Positions 56,256-63,047 of a DNA stretch of 63,047 bases are shown here, piece by piece. A program made the position numbers and the translations under genes. The notes under the pieces were generated by a model that saw only the letters and a list, made by a program, of their open reading frames with translations, searched no databases and was not told the origin of the DNA. Source of the stretch: Saprospiraceae bacterium (GTDB lineage: Bacteria > Bacteroidota > Bacteroidia > Chitinophagales > Saprospiraceae); the NCBI GenBank assembly GCA_020627785.1, contig JAHDGF010000024.1, forward strand, positions 1 to 63,047, written 5' to 3'. The first letter of the stretch is position 1. Every line of letters begins with the position of its first letter.

Positions 56256-56639
56256 ATGCCTAACAAAAGAGTCTCATTCGACCAAGAATTTATATTTAAA
56301 GCTTCACCAGCAATACTATATCAGTTTCTGACCTATCCTGACATTTTAGTCCGATGGTTTTGTGACGCTGTAGATATCCAAGATGAAGTCTACACCTTTG
56401 AATGGGATGGATCAGAAGAAGAATGGGAAATGGTAGATGATATTCAAGAAGAACGAATAAAATTTAATATTCTTGATGCCGATGATGACGAATACATTGA
56501 ATTCAGAATGTACAAGTCAGATATCACTAACGAAACCATTCTTGAGCTAACAGCATTTGCTGATGATGGTGACATTGATGAAGAAAGAACCTTTTGGGAA
56601 AACCAGATAAAAAAGCTGAAAGGAGCCTGCGGAGGTTAA
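56256..56639 (+). CDS. START-like (SRPBCC fold) domain protein
   Basis: A 127-aa protein of the START-like/SRPBCC fold widely found in Bacteroidota (SFDQEFIFKASPAILYQFLT, WFCDAVDIQDEVYTFEWDG). The family has a hydrophobic pocket but no assigned ligand in this group. It has a strongly acidic composition. Its last four bases overlap the 3' end of the convergent crotonase gene. Expressed from the 197-base region that it shares with the divergent rpoD gene. Confidence 0.75.
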   Translation: MPNKRVSFDQEFIFKASPAILYQFLTYPDILVRWFCDAVDIQDEVYTFEWDGSEEEWEMVDDIQEERIKFNILDADDDEYIEFRMYKSDITNETILELTAFADDGDIDEERTFWENQIKKLKGACGG

Positions 56640-57409
56640 CCAAAGTTTGCTTTCCTCTTTTCAATAAAGGCCGCTACACCTTCTTTAGATTCATTTGATG
56701 CTATCGCTTCACCGAATAGTTTCATTTCTACCTCAGCACCTCCTTGTGCTTTATCATAATAAGCGTTAACCGCTTGAAGTGTTTTTGCCACTGCTTCTGG
56801 CCCTTTCTGGCCTATCTTATTGATAATTTCTTCTGCCTTGGTAATTTCTTGTCCAGCCGGTACAACATAATTTGCTAATCCTAATTGAACTGCTTCTTCA
56901 CCACTAATTATATCTGCAGTCAAAAGTAATTCTATTGCTTTTGCTCTTCCAATAAGTCTTGGTAACCTTTGAGTCCCAGCGTATCCAGGTAAAAGCCCAA
57001 GATTAACTTCTGGCTGTCCAAATTTTGCTTTCTCACCTGCAATGATCATGTGGCATGACATGGCTAATTCGCAACCTGCACCCAAAGCATAGCCATGAAC
57101 GGCAGCAATTACCGGAGTTGGAAAATTTTCAATTTTATTGAAGATTCTATGACCTTTTGCCGAAAGATCATATCCTATTTTCTGATCATGACTTACAAAC
57201 TCTTTAATATCTGCTCCAGCAGCAAATGCTTTTTCTCCAGAACCACTAATAATAACACCAATTAAGTCTTGTTTATTCAACATGCTTTCAAATAGCAAAG
57301 ACAAATCATCCATTACATCAACATTAAGCGCATTCAAGGCTTTTTCTCTATTGATTAGTATGTATGCAATTCTGTTCTTAATCGTGAGCGTGGTAGCCTT
57401 TAATTCCAT
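56636..57409 (-). CDS. Enoyl-CoA hydratase/isomerase (crotonase) family protein
   Basis: A 257-aa crotonase-fold enzyme. The oxyanion-hole motifs AFAAGADIKEF and HGYALGAGCELAMSCHMII are clear, and acidic residues in the region ELAMSC and FGQPEVNLGLLPGYAGTQ match the two catalytic Glu positions of enoyl-CoA hydratases. It probably hydrates a 2-enoyl-CoA in fatty-acid or amino-acid breakdown; the exact substrate is not visible. It lies upstream of nothing in the same direction and shares a tail overlap of four bases with the START-like gene. Confidence 0.88.
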   Translation of the reverse strand: MELKATTLTIKNRIAYILINREKALNALNVDVMDDLSLLFESMLNKQDLIGVIISGSGEKAFAAGADIKEFVSHDQKIGYDLSAKGHRIFNKIENFPTPVIAAVHGYALGAGCELAMSCHMIIAGEKAKFGQPEVNLGLLPGYAGTQRLPRLIGRAKAIELLLTADIISGEEAVQLGLANYVVPAGQEITKAEEIINKIGQKGPEAVAKTLQAVNAYYDKAQGGAEVEMKLFGEAIASNESKEGVAAFIEKRKANFG

Positions 57410-57430
57410 GGTTATACATTTAAATAAATC

Positions 57431-57463
57431 AAAAAAAAAGGACCAGCAAATAGCTGGTCCTTT
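57431..57463 (-). terminator. Rho-independent terminator after rplT
   Basis: On the minus strand a perfect eleven-pair stem, AAAGGACCAGC with GCTGGTCCTTT around a five-base loop, is followed by a run of T. It lies 19 bases after the rplT stop and ends the clpC-infC-rpmI-rplT transcript. Confidence 0.92.
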
Positions 57464-57481
57464 GTATATCTAGTAAATAAT

Positions 57482-57826
57482 TTATTTCACTTTATTTACG
57501 ATTGACTTGAATTCATCCGGGTGATTCATAGCTAAGTCTGCTAGGACTTTTCTATTTAAATCAATATTGTTTTCCTTCAAGGCATGCATAAATTTAGAGT
57601 ATGACATTCCTTCCTGTCTTGCTCCTGCATTTATTCTTTGTATCCAAAGTCTTCTGAAAGCTCTTTTCTTGTTCCTTCTATCTCTGTAGGCATAAGACCA
57701 AGCTTTTTCAACAGCATTTTTTGCTACTGTATAGACATTTTTACGAGCGCCAAAATAACCTTTGGCTGCTTTCAAGTACTTTTTTCGCCTTCTTTTTGAG
57801 GCTACTGAGTTTACTGAACGAGGCAT
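57482..57826 (-). CDS. rplT: 50S ribosomal protein L20
   Basis: A 114-aa L20 (bL20) ribosomal protein with the conserved basic N terminus ([20 protein letters not shown]) and [13 protein letters not shown]. It binds 23S rRNA early in 50S assembly. Last gene of the infC-rpmI-rplT group and followed by a strong terminator. L20 often represses its own operon; I cannot identify the site here. Confidence 0.97.
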   Translation of the reverse strand: MPRSVNSVASKRRRKKYLKAAKGYFGARKNVYTVAKNAVEKAWSYAYRDRRNKKRAFRRLWIQRINAGARQEGMSYSKFMHALKENNIDLNRKVLADLAMNHPDEFKSIVNKVK

Positions 57827-57893
57827 AAATCTTAATTTGTGTCAAATAGGGATTCAATATCGAATACTTAACCTATATAACGGTTTAATAAAT

Positions 57894-58094
57894 TTACTTC
57901 TTTCTTCCCAAGAGTCTTAAAATTCTCGGTAAGTCTGCATTGGAAACCATAGCAGATCCTTCAAGCTTTCTTTTTTGCTTCTTTGTTTTATTTCTCATCA
58001 TATGAGAAGTATTCGCTTGAAACCGTTTAACCTTACCTTTCGCGGTAACTTTAAATCTTTTCTTGGCGCTTGAATGTGTTTTAACTTTAGGCAT
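57894..58094 (-). CDS. rpmI: 50S ribosomal protein L35
   Basis: A 66-aa L35 (bL35) ribosomal protein with the conserved start MPKVKTHSSAKKRFKVTAKG. I chose ATG 58094; the open frame extends three codons further to a TTG at 58103, without family support. It sits between infC and rplT on the minus strand, the usual order. Confidence 0.96.
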   Translation of the reverse strand: MPKVKTHSSAKKRFKVTAKGKVKRFQANTSHMMRNKTKKQKRKLEGSAMVSNADLPRILRLLGRKK

Positions 58095-58145
58095 AATGTT
58101 CAATTAGGGCTGCAAATATAGAACAATTAACTATTCAGCGAAAGT

Positions 58146-58730
58146 CTAGGCTTTCTTTTTCTTTAAAGGCGAGATAATTACAATCATTCTTCTCCCTTCC
58201 ATCTTAGGCAGAGCTTCAGCCCCTCCAAAATCTTCTAGTTCCTTGATAAACTTAAGAAGTAATAGTTGTCCTCTATCCTTAAAAACAATTGTCCGGCCTC
58301 TGAAGAGTACATAAGCTTTAACTTTTGCGCCTTCTTCTAAGAACTTTTTAGCGTGTCTTAATTTAAATTCAAAGTCATGATCATCCGTATTTGGACCAAA
58401 ACGGATTTCTTTAATGACAGTTTTAGCAGTTTTTGCCTTTATTTCTTTCTCTTTCTTCTTTTTCAGATATAAGAACTTGTTGTAATCAATAATCTTACAA
58501 ACTGGCGGGTCTGCTTTAGGACTAATTTCAACGAGATCAAGCTCTAAGTCCTCTGCCCATGCTATAGCACTTCTTTTGTCGACGACTCCTGCTTCAACTT
58601 TTTGTTGTGCAACTCGTGAAATATCATCAAAGTTATCGCCAACAAGTCGAATTTTCGCGGCAATGATTTTGGAATTGATTCTAAATTGTGGTGTGACTTC
58701 TCGTCTCACCGGTCTTCTGTGTTTACCCAA
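58146..58730 (-). CDS. infC: Translation initiation factor IF-3
   Basis: A 194-aa IF-3 with N-terminal (RRPVRREVTPQFRINSKI), linker and C-terminal (AKVKAYVLFRGRTI, KMEGRRMIVIISP) domains; it keeps ribosomal subunits apart and checks initiator tRNA and start codon. No ATG precedes the family's conserved N terminus in this frame. TTG 58730 gives MGKHRRPVRRE, the best family fit; TTG 58769 and TTG 58760 are alternatives adding 13 or 10 residues, and an ATT lies directly after the clpC stop. A non-AUG start would allow the IF-3 autocontrol known from Escherichia coli, where infC starts with AUU. Its frame is the same as that of clpC. Confidence 0.93.
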   Translation of the reverse strand: MGKHRRPVRREVTPQFRINSKIIAAKIRLVGDNFDDISRVAQQKVEAGVVDKRSAIAWAEDLELDLVEISPKADPPVCKIIDYNKFLYLKKKKEKEIKAKTAKTVIKEIRFGPNTDDHDFEFKLRHAKKFLEEGAKVKAYVLFRGRTIVFKDRGQLLLLKFIKELEDFGGAEALPKMEGRRMIVIISPLKKKKA

Positions 58731-58796
58731 ATGTGGTTTTTTACTTAAAAATACTTTCAAAAATAACAACGCATACCAACACGTTGAGAGTTCAAT

Positions 58797-61349
58797 TTAT
58801 TTTTCCTTGGACTCTTCTGCCGTCGTCTTTTTTGAAAGTTTAATTTCAATACTTTCTTTATTGGATCCTAAAATTGCTTTCAATTCTGATCCTTTTGTTG
58901 GATTTTCGTTTAATATAAATTCAGCGATGGGATCTTCAATATACTTTTGTATTGCCCTATTTAATGGTCTTGCACCAAATTGAGGATCAAATCCCTTTTC
59001 TGAGACAAACTTTTTAGCTCCTTCTGACAAGGTCAAGCTATATCCCATTTTATCTAACCTCTTGTATAAATCTTTTAAAGTTATATCGATAATTTTAAAG
59101 ATATCATCTTGGTCAAGGCTGTTAAAGATAACTATATCATCAATTCGATTGAGAAATTCTGGAGAAAAGGTTTTCTTCAAAGCACTTTGGATTACGGATT
59201 TACTATGCTCCTCCTGATTCTCTCTTCTAGATGAGGTGTCAAATCCAACTCCTTGACCAAAATCCTTTAATTGTCGAACACCAATGTTAGACGTCATGAT
59301 TATCAGACTATTCTTAAAGTCAACCTTTCTTCCTAACCCATCAGTCAATTGACCATCATCCAATACCTGGAGAAGTATATTGTAGATATCTGGATGCGCT
59401 TTTTCAATTTCATCTAAGAGAATTACAGAATATGGCTTTCTTCTTACTTTTTCAGTGAGCTGACCACCTTCTTCATATCCTACATACCCTGGAGGAGCAC
59501 CAATTAATCTTGACACTGAGAATTTCTCCATGTATTCAGTCATATCAATACGGATTAATGCATCTTCTGAATCGAATACATGCGCCGCTAAAGCTTTTGC
59601 CAGTTCTGTTTTACCAACTCCAGTTGGGCCAAGAAATATGAACGATCCAATAGGCTTCGATGGATCTTTTAATCCTATTCTATTTCGTCTAATGGACTTA
59701 GTAACCTTCTCAACAGCTTCATTTTGGCCAATGATGTGCTTTTGAAGCTCGAGGTCCATTCCTACAAGTTTTTTGGATTCTTTCTGAGCTACCTTTGTTA
59801 CCGGAATACCTGTTATCATTGAAACCACCTCAGCAATATCATCTTCATTTACTGGATATCTAGCAGTTTTTGCCTCCTCTTCCCAATCTTTCTGTGCTTC
59901 CTCTAACTTTCTAGACAGTTTAGATTCATGATCTCTTAGATCTGCAGCCTTTTCATATTGTTGATTTTTGACTGCTTGATTTTTATTCTCCTTTACTTCT
60001 TCAATTTCTTTTTCTAAATCTTCAATGTATTTGGGGACGTGGATATTCTTTAAATGTGTTCTCGCTCCTACTTCATCCATAACATCAATTGCCTTGTCCG
60101 GCAAAAATCTGTCGCTTATATAACGTGTGCTCAAATTCACACAGGCCTTTATAGCTTCCTCTGAATATTCCACATTATGGAAATCTTCGTACTTATTCTT
60201 TATGTTATTAAGAATATGAATGGTTTCCTCAGGCGAAGGTGGATCTACAAGTACCTTTTGAAATCTTCTATCTAATGCACCATCTTTTTCAATGTACTGT
60301 CTGTACTCATCCAAAGTACTGGCACCTATGCACTGTAATTCTCCTCGAGCTAGTGCAGGTTTGAAAATATTAGAGGCATCAAGCGAGCCAGTAGCTCCAC
60401 CAGCCCCTACAATCGTATGTATTTCATCTATAAAAAGAATGACATCTCGAGTCTTTTCTAGTTCAGACATTATGGCTTTCATTCTCTCTTCAAACTGCCC
60501 TCTGTATTTGGTTCCTGCTACTAAAGCTGCAAGATCAAGCATCACAATTCTTTTATCAAAAAGAGTTCTTGATACTTTTCGTTGAACAATTCTTAGGGCC
60601 AGACCTTCTGCAATTGCTGTTTTACCAACTCCTGGCTCGCCAATCAAAATTGGATTATTCTTTTTCCTTCTAGATAAAATTTGAGAAACGCGTTCTATTT
60701 CTACTTCCCTTCCAATGATGGGATCTAATCTACCTTCTTGCGCTAAGTGTGTAACATCTCTGCCAAAGTTGTCTAAAACTGGAGTTCTTGATTTTGAGTT
60801 TCCTCTTTTTCTTGCAAGAGATTCAGGAGTATCTTCATCTTCAAATGGTATATCGGAATCAGAGGCAGAAGCGGAGAATAAGTCAGACATAGTAGAACTT
60901 TCTTCGTGGCTAACGTATTCTAGCTCACTTTTGAATGAATCATAATCAATTTGAAATTTATCTAAAATCTTAGAAGCTAGATTATCAGAATGCTTTAAAA
61001 TTGAGAGAATGATATGTTCTGGATTAATTTCGCTACTCTTCAATAGTTTTGCTTCTAAGAAACTAACCTTTAGTACTTTTTCAGCGTGCTTATTCAATGG
61101 AATGCTCCCAATATTTAATGAAGAAGAACTCGTTTTCTTCTGAGGTTTTATATTTTCCTCTATTTTATATTTCAGTTCTTCTATGTCTAATTCTAGGGAG
61201 CTAAGAACCTTAAGGACGACGCTTTCTGTATCATGCAACATCCCAAGCAATATGTGCTCTGTTCCGATAAAGTCGCAACCAGTATCCAATGCAGCATCCC
61301 TGCTTAAGGATATTATTTTCTTTACTTTCTGTGAAAATTTATTATTCAT
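58797..61349 (-). CDS. clpC: ATP-dependent Clp protease ATP-binding subunit ClpC
   Basis: An 850-aa HSP100 unfoldase that feeds proteins to ClpP. The Clp-N domain (about 1-145), first AAA+ domain with Walker [17 protein letters not shown] and Walker [10 protein letters not shown], a UVR-type helical linker ([18 protein letters not shown]), second AAA+ domain with [17 protein letters not shown] and [13 protein letters not shown], and the C-terminal D2-small domain are all present. ATG 61349 gives the family start [14 protein letters not shown]; the frame continues 24 codons further to 61421. It is placed directly before infC, which is unusual. Confidence 0.95.
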   Translation of the reverse strand: MNNKFSQKVKKIISLSRDAALDTGCDFIGTEHILLGMLHDTESVVLKVLSSLELDIEELKYKIEENIKPQKKTSSSSLNIGSIPLNKHAEKVLKVSFLEAKLLKSSEINPEHIILSILKHSDNLASKILDKFQIDYDSFKSELEYVSHEESSTMSDLFSASASDSDIPFEDEDTPESLARKRGNSKSRTPVLDNFGRDVTHLAQEGRLDPIIGREVEIERVSQILSRRKKNNPILIGEPGVGKTAIAEGLALRIVQRKVSRTLFDKRIVMLDLAALVAGTKYRGQFEERMKAIMSELEKTRDVILFIDEIHTIVGAGGATGSLDASNIFKPALARGELQCIGASTLDEYRQYIEKDGALDRRFQKVLVDPPSPEETIHILNNIKNKYEDFHNVEYSEEAIKACVNLSTRYISDRFLPDKAIDVMDEVGARTHLKNIHVPKYIEDLEKEIEEVKENKNQAVKNQQYEKAADLRDHESKLSRKLEEAQKDWEEEAKTARYPVNEDDIAEVVSMITGIPVTKVAQKESKKLVGMDLELQKHIIGQNEAVEKVTKSIRRNRIGLKDPSKPIGSFIFLGPTGVGKTELAKALAAHVFDSEDALIRIDMTEYMEKFSVSRLIGAPPGYVGYEEGGQLTEKVRRKPYSVILLDEIEKAHPDIYNILLQVLDDGQLTDGLGRKVDFKNSLIIMTSNIGVRQLKDFGQGVGFDTSSRRENQEEHSKSVIQSALKKTFSPEFLNRIDDIVIFNSLDQDDIFKIIDITLKDLYKRLDKMGYSLTLSEGAKKFVSEKGFDPQFGARPLNRAIQKYIEDPIAEFILNENPTKGSELKAILGSNKESIEIKLSKKTTAEESKEK

Positions 61350-61592
61350 TAAAATGTATATGCAGTTAAGTGAATTAAAGTTACGCCTATTTCTTAGTAT
61401 TATGAAATCATTTGATTTCACGTCGGCTATTTTATAGTTACTATAACAAATAACAATCGTATACTAAACAATCTTTGGCTTTAAAAGATGTAAGTGTATG
61501 CCTAAAAAATATGCCAAGTGGATTTATCAAGCAATTTTGTCAGGAAATGTATTTTTCAATGGCAATCATGACAGTATTAAAGAATAAAAAGA

Positions 61593-61600
61593 TATTTTTG
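61593..61600 (+). promoter_or_regulatory. Putative -7 promoter element of the STAS-rnz unit
   Basis: TATTTTTG matches TAnnTTTG exactly and ends 22 bases before the STAS ATG. A matching TTG 19 bases upstream is not evident. Confidence 0.45.
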
Positions 61601-61622
61601 TCGCACTTCAAAACGATGGTTG

Positions 61623-62006
61623 ATGAAATACTCATTAGATAAACAAGAGAAATACACCATATTTGGTCTGAATGAAGAGAATTTGAATTCTCTAATTGCG
61701 CCGAATTTAAAATCGGAATTTGTCTTTCTACGCAATGAAGGCGTCAAAAATTTGATTCTTAACATTGCAGATGTTCATTACGTTGATTCTTCTGGACTAA
61801 GTGCGATTCTTACCGCTAATAGATTGTGGAAGGATTATGGAACATTCATTTTAACGGGTGTATCCTATCCTGCCGTTACGAAATTGATAGAAATCTCAAG
61901 GCTTGAAACAATTTTGACCATTATCCCTACTTTACAAGAATCTATTGATTACATCTTCATGGAAGAAATTCAAAGAGAATTGAAAGGTAAGGATGAACAA
62001 GAGTGA
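61623..62006 (+). CDS. STAS-domain anti-sigma-factor antagonist-like protein
   Basis: A 127-aa STAS-domain protein. The segment VHYVDSSGLSAIL contains the DSSGL motif whose Ser is phosphorylated in anti-sigma-factor antagonists such as SpoIIAA. The partner kinase or sigma factor is not in the window. I chose ATG 61623 over the TTG one codon upstream. Its TGA overlaps the GTG start of rnz by four bases (GTGA), so the two are translationally linked. Confidence 0.88.
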   Translation: MKYSLDKQEKYTIFGLNEENLNSLIAPNLKSEFVFLRNEGVKNLILNIADVHYVDSSGLSAILTANRLWKDYGTFILTGVSYPAVTKLIEISRLETILTIIPTLQESIDYIFMEEIQRELKGKDEQE

Positions 62007-62917
62007 AAAAATTTCACTTAACCATCCTTGGTTCTAACGCGGCAAGTCCAGCTCATGGTCGAATTACCTCTTGCCAAATATTAAATTATGATGACTCTTT
62101 AATTTTAATTGACTGCGGAGAGGGATGTCAAATAAGGCTTTCTCAGTATAAAATCAAAAAGTCAAGGTTAGATATCGTATGTATTTCGCATCTTCATGGG
62201 GATCATGTCTTTGGTTTACCAGGTTTATTAGGATCACTTAGTTTGGAAGGTCGATCTAAAAATTTAAAAATTTTTGGCCCGGAAGGCATTGAGAAGTTTA
62301 TTAAAGATAATCTTGAGAATACATCCACCTATTTAAGTTACGATATTGAATTTATTGAATTGAATCACTTGGGTTTCAAGCCGATAGAAATTCTTCCATT
62401 AAAGATTTCTGCTTTTCCATTGAAACATCGAGTTCAAACGTATGGATATAGATTTGACGAAAGTCTAGGTCCAAAAAATATAGATAAAGAAGCTATAAAC
62501 ACCTATAACTTGTCGATTGATGAGATAAAGCATCTAAAAAATGGAAATGATATAACGCGTAAAGACGGGGAATTAATCACTTCCGATCAGGTCACTTTAA
62601 AACAAAGGGAAGCCAGATCTTACGCATATTGTAGTGATACAATTTACGATGAGGAACTTGTTCCGTATGTCTCAAATGTCAACTACCTTTATATGGAAAC
62701 TACATATATGCATGATCTAGTAGATCTAGCTATGGAAAGAATGCATTCTACTTCCAAACAAACAGGTAAGCTAGCTAAAAAAGCAGGAGTTGAAAAATTG
62801 ATAACAGGGCATTATTCTGGAAGATATAAAACGGTAAATACCTTGTATGAGGAGGCAAAATTGGTATTTCCAAATACGATTAAAGGATACGATGGATTAC
62901 TTCTAGATTTAATATAG
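62003..62917 (+). CDS. rnz: Ribonuclease Z (tRNA 3'-endonuclease)
   Basis: A 304-aa metallo-beta-lactamase-fold tRNase Z that cuts tRNA 3' trailers. The zinc site HLHGDHVFGLPGL (HxHxDH) and a later AYCSDTIYDEELV (Asp ligand) and TGHYSGRY (His) are present, with GSNAASPAHGRITS at the N terminus. It starts at GTG 62003, overlapping the STAS gene stop. A tRNA-Lys gene begins about 78 bases downstream. Confidence 0.94.
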   Translation: MKKFHLTILGSNAASPAHGRITSCQILNYDDSLILIDCGEGCQIRLSQYKIKKSRLDIVCISHLHGDHVFGLPGLLGSLSLEGRSKNLKIFGPEGIEKFIKDNLENTSTYLSYDIEFIELNHLGFKPIEILPLKISAFPLKHRVQTYGYRFDESLGPKNIDKEAINTYNLSIDEIKHLKNGNDITRKDGELITSDQVTLKQREARSYAYCSDTIYDEELVPYVSNVNYLYMETTYMHDLVDLAMERMHSTSKQTGKLAKKAGVEKLITGHYSGRYKTVNTLYEEAKLVFPNTIKGYDGLLLDLI

Positions 62918-62971
62918 GAAAATTGAGATTAACATTTTTTAATTTAAATTTAGATTATTCCAAATTGGGAT

Positions 62972-62979
62972 TATATTTG
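62972..62979 (+). promoter_or_regulatory. Putative -7 promoter element of the tRNA-Lys gene
   Basis: TATATTTG matches TAnnTTTG exactly, 16 bases before the 5' end of the tRNA. At 62949-62953 a TTTAG stands 19 bases away where TTTG is expected, one mismatch. Confidence 0.5.
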
Positions 62980-62995
62980 CGCTTCCTAAGTCGGA

Positions 62996-63047
62996 GACCG
63001 GTTAGCTCAGTTGGTAGAGCAACGCCCTTTTAAGGCGTGGGTCCTGG
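62996..63047 (+). tRNA. tRNA-Lys (UUU), cut by the window end
   Basis: From GACCGGT the cloverleaf can be followed: TA, D-stem GCTC with loop AGTTGGTA and GAGC, anticodon stem ACGCC/GGCGT with loop CTTTTAA and anticodon TTT (63029-63031), then variable region GGGTC. The T-arm and 3' acceptor strand lie beyond the window. Confidence 0.93.

Noticed and set aside
1..63047. CRISPR array, insertion sequence, prophage or integrase
   Set aside because: No spaced direct repeats, transposase or recombinase motifs, terminal inverted repeats or phage structural genes were seen.

Overview
The window is a contiguous chromosomal segment of an AT-rich member of the Bacteroidota. The evidence is the combination of proteins with type IX secretion (T9SS) C-terminal sorting domains of both type A and type B (gliding-motility/CHU_C), a TonB-dependent receptor with a carboxypeptidase-regulatory-like N-terminal domain, a DUF5686 protein, a short primary sigma factor without region 1.1, a fused alpha/beta 2-oxoacid dehydrogenase E1, and promoter-like TTG-N19-TAnnTTTG elements. 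A saprospirian or cytophagian marine lineage is my guess; the sequence alone does not settle the family. About 49 protein genes, one partial tRNA gene and several terminators can be supported. I saw no CRISPR array, insertion sequence, integrase or prophage.

Layout. 1-7262 (minus): a four-gene unit read EEP nuclease/phosphatase lipoprotein -> lamin-tail T9SS protein -> TonB-dependent receptor -> OB-fold/FN3/double phospholipase-D T9SS protein, ending in a terminator at the window edge. 7418-12775 (plus): three peptidases (oligopeptidase B-like lipoprotein, secreted zinc metalloprotease, membrane M50 protease). 12783-19363: fused E1 dehydrogenase, UPF1/IGHMBP2-like helicase and DUF5686 protein. 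19471-25758: ExbD, NUDIX hydrolase, pyrE, M42 aminopeptidase, UbiA-like membrane protein, two small outer-membrane-type proteins and a di-haem cytochrome c peroxidase. 25860-33933 (mostly minus): secreted DUF4412-like protein, DEDDh exonuclease, glycerolipid acyltransferase, EngB, a beta-barrel protein and Smc. 34322-41469: Pif1-like helicase, a 44-aa membrane peptide, MiaE-like tRNA hydroxylase, a GT2 glycosyltransferase and a divergent WbqC-like gene, then a dynamin-like GTPase and a DEDDh/GIY-YIG nuclease. 41473-47286: surface polysaccharide genes (SLBB export protein, WaaA, HldE-type kinase). 47403-52964: two T9SS cargo proteins around a 900-base stretch with no intact gene. 53095-63047: core functions (TsaC, S41 protease, RpoD, crotonase, rplT-rpmI-infC-clpC, STAS protein, RNase Z, tRNA-Lys).

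How the genes work together. The clearest candidate for an undescribed system is the first operon. Modules that in known extracellular nucleases (ExeM/YhcR type) sit in one chain (lamin-tail, OB-fold, EEP catalytic domain) are here split over separate secreted proteins and combined with a TonB-dependent receptor and a two-HKD phospholipase-D enzyme. That would fit capture and breakdown of extracellular DNA or another phosphodiester polymer at the cell surface. This is inference from domain content and gene order. A second pair of interest is the dynamin-like GTPase followed six bases later by an exonuclease/GIY-YIG fusion. The rest is ordinary bacteroidotal housekeeping, densely packed, with several tail-to-tail overlaps and an unusually large share of TTG starts.
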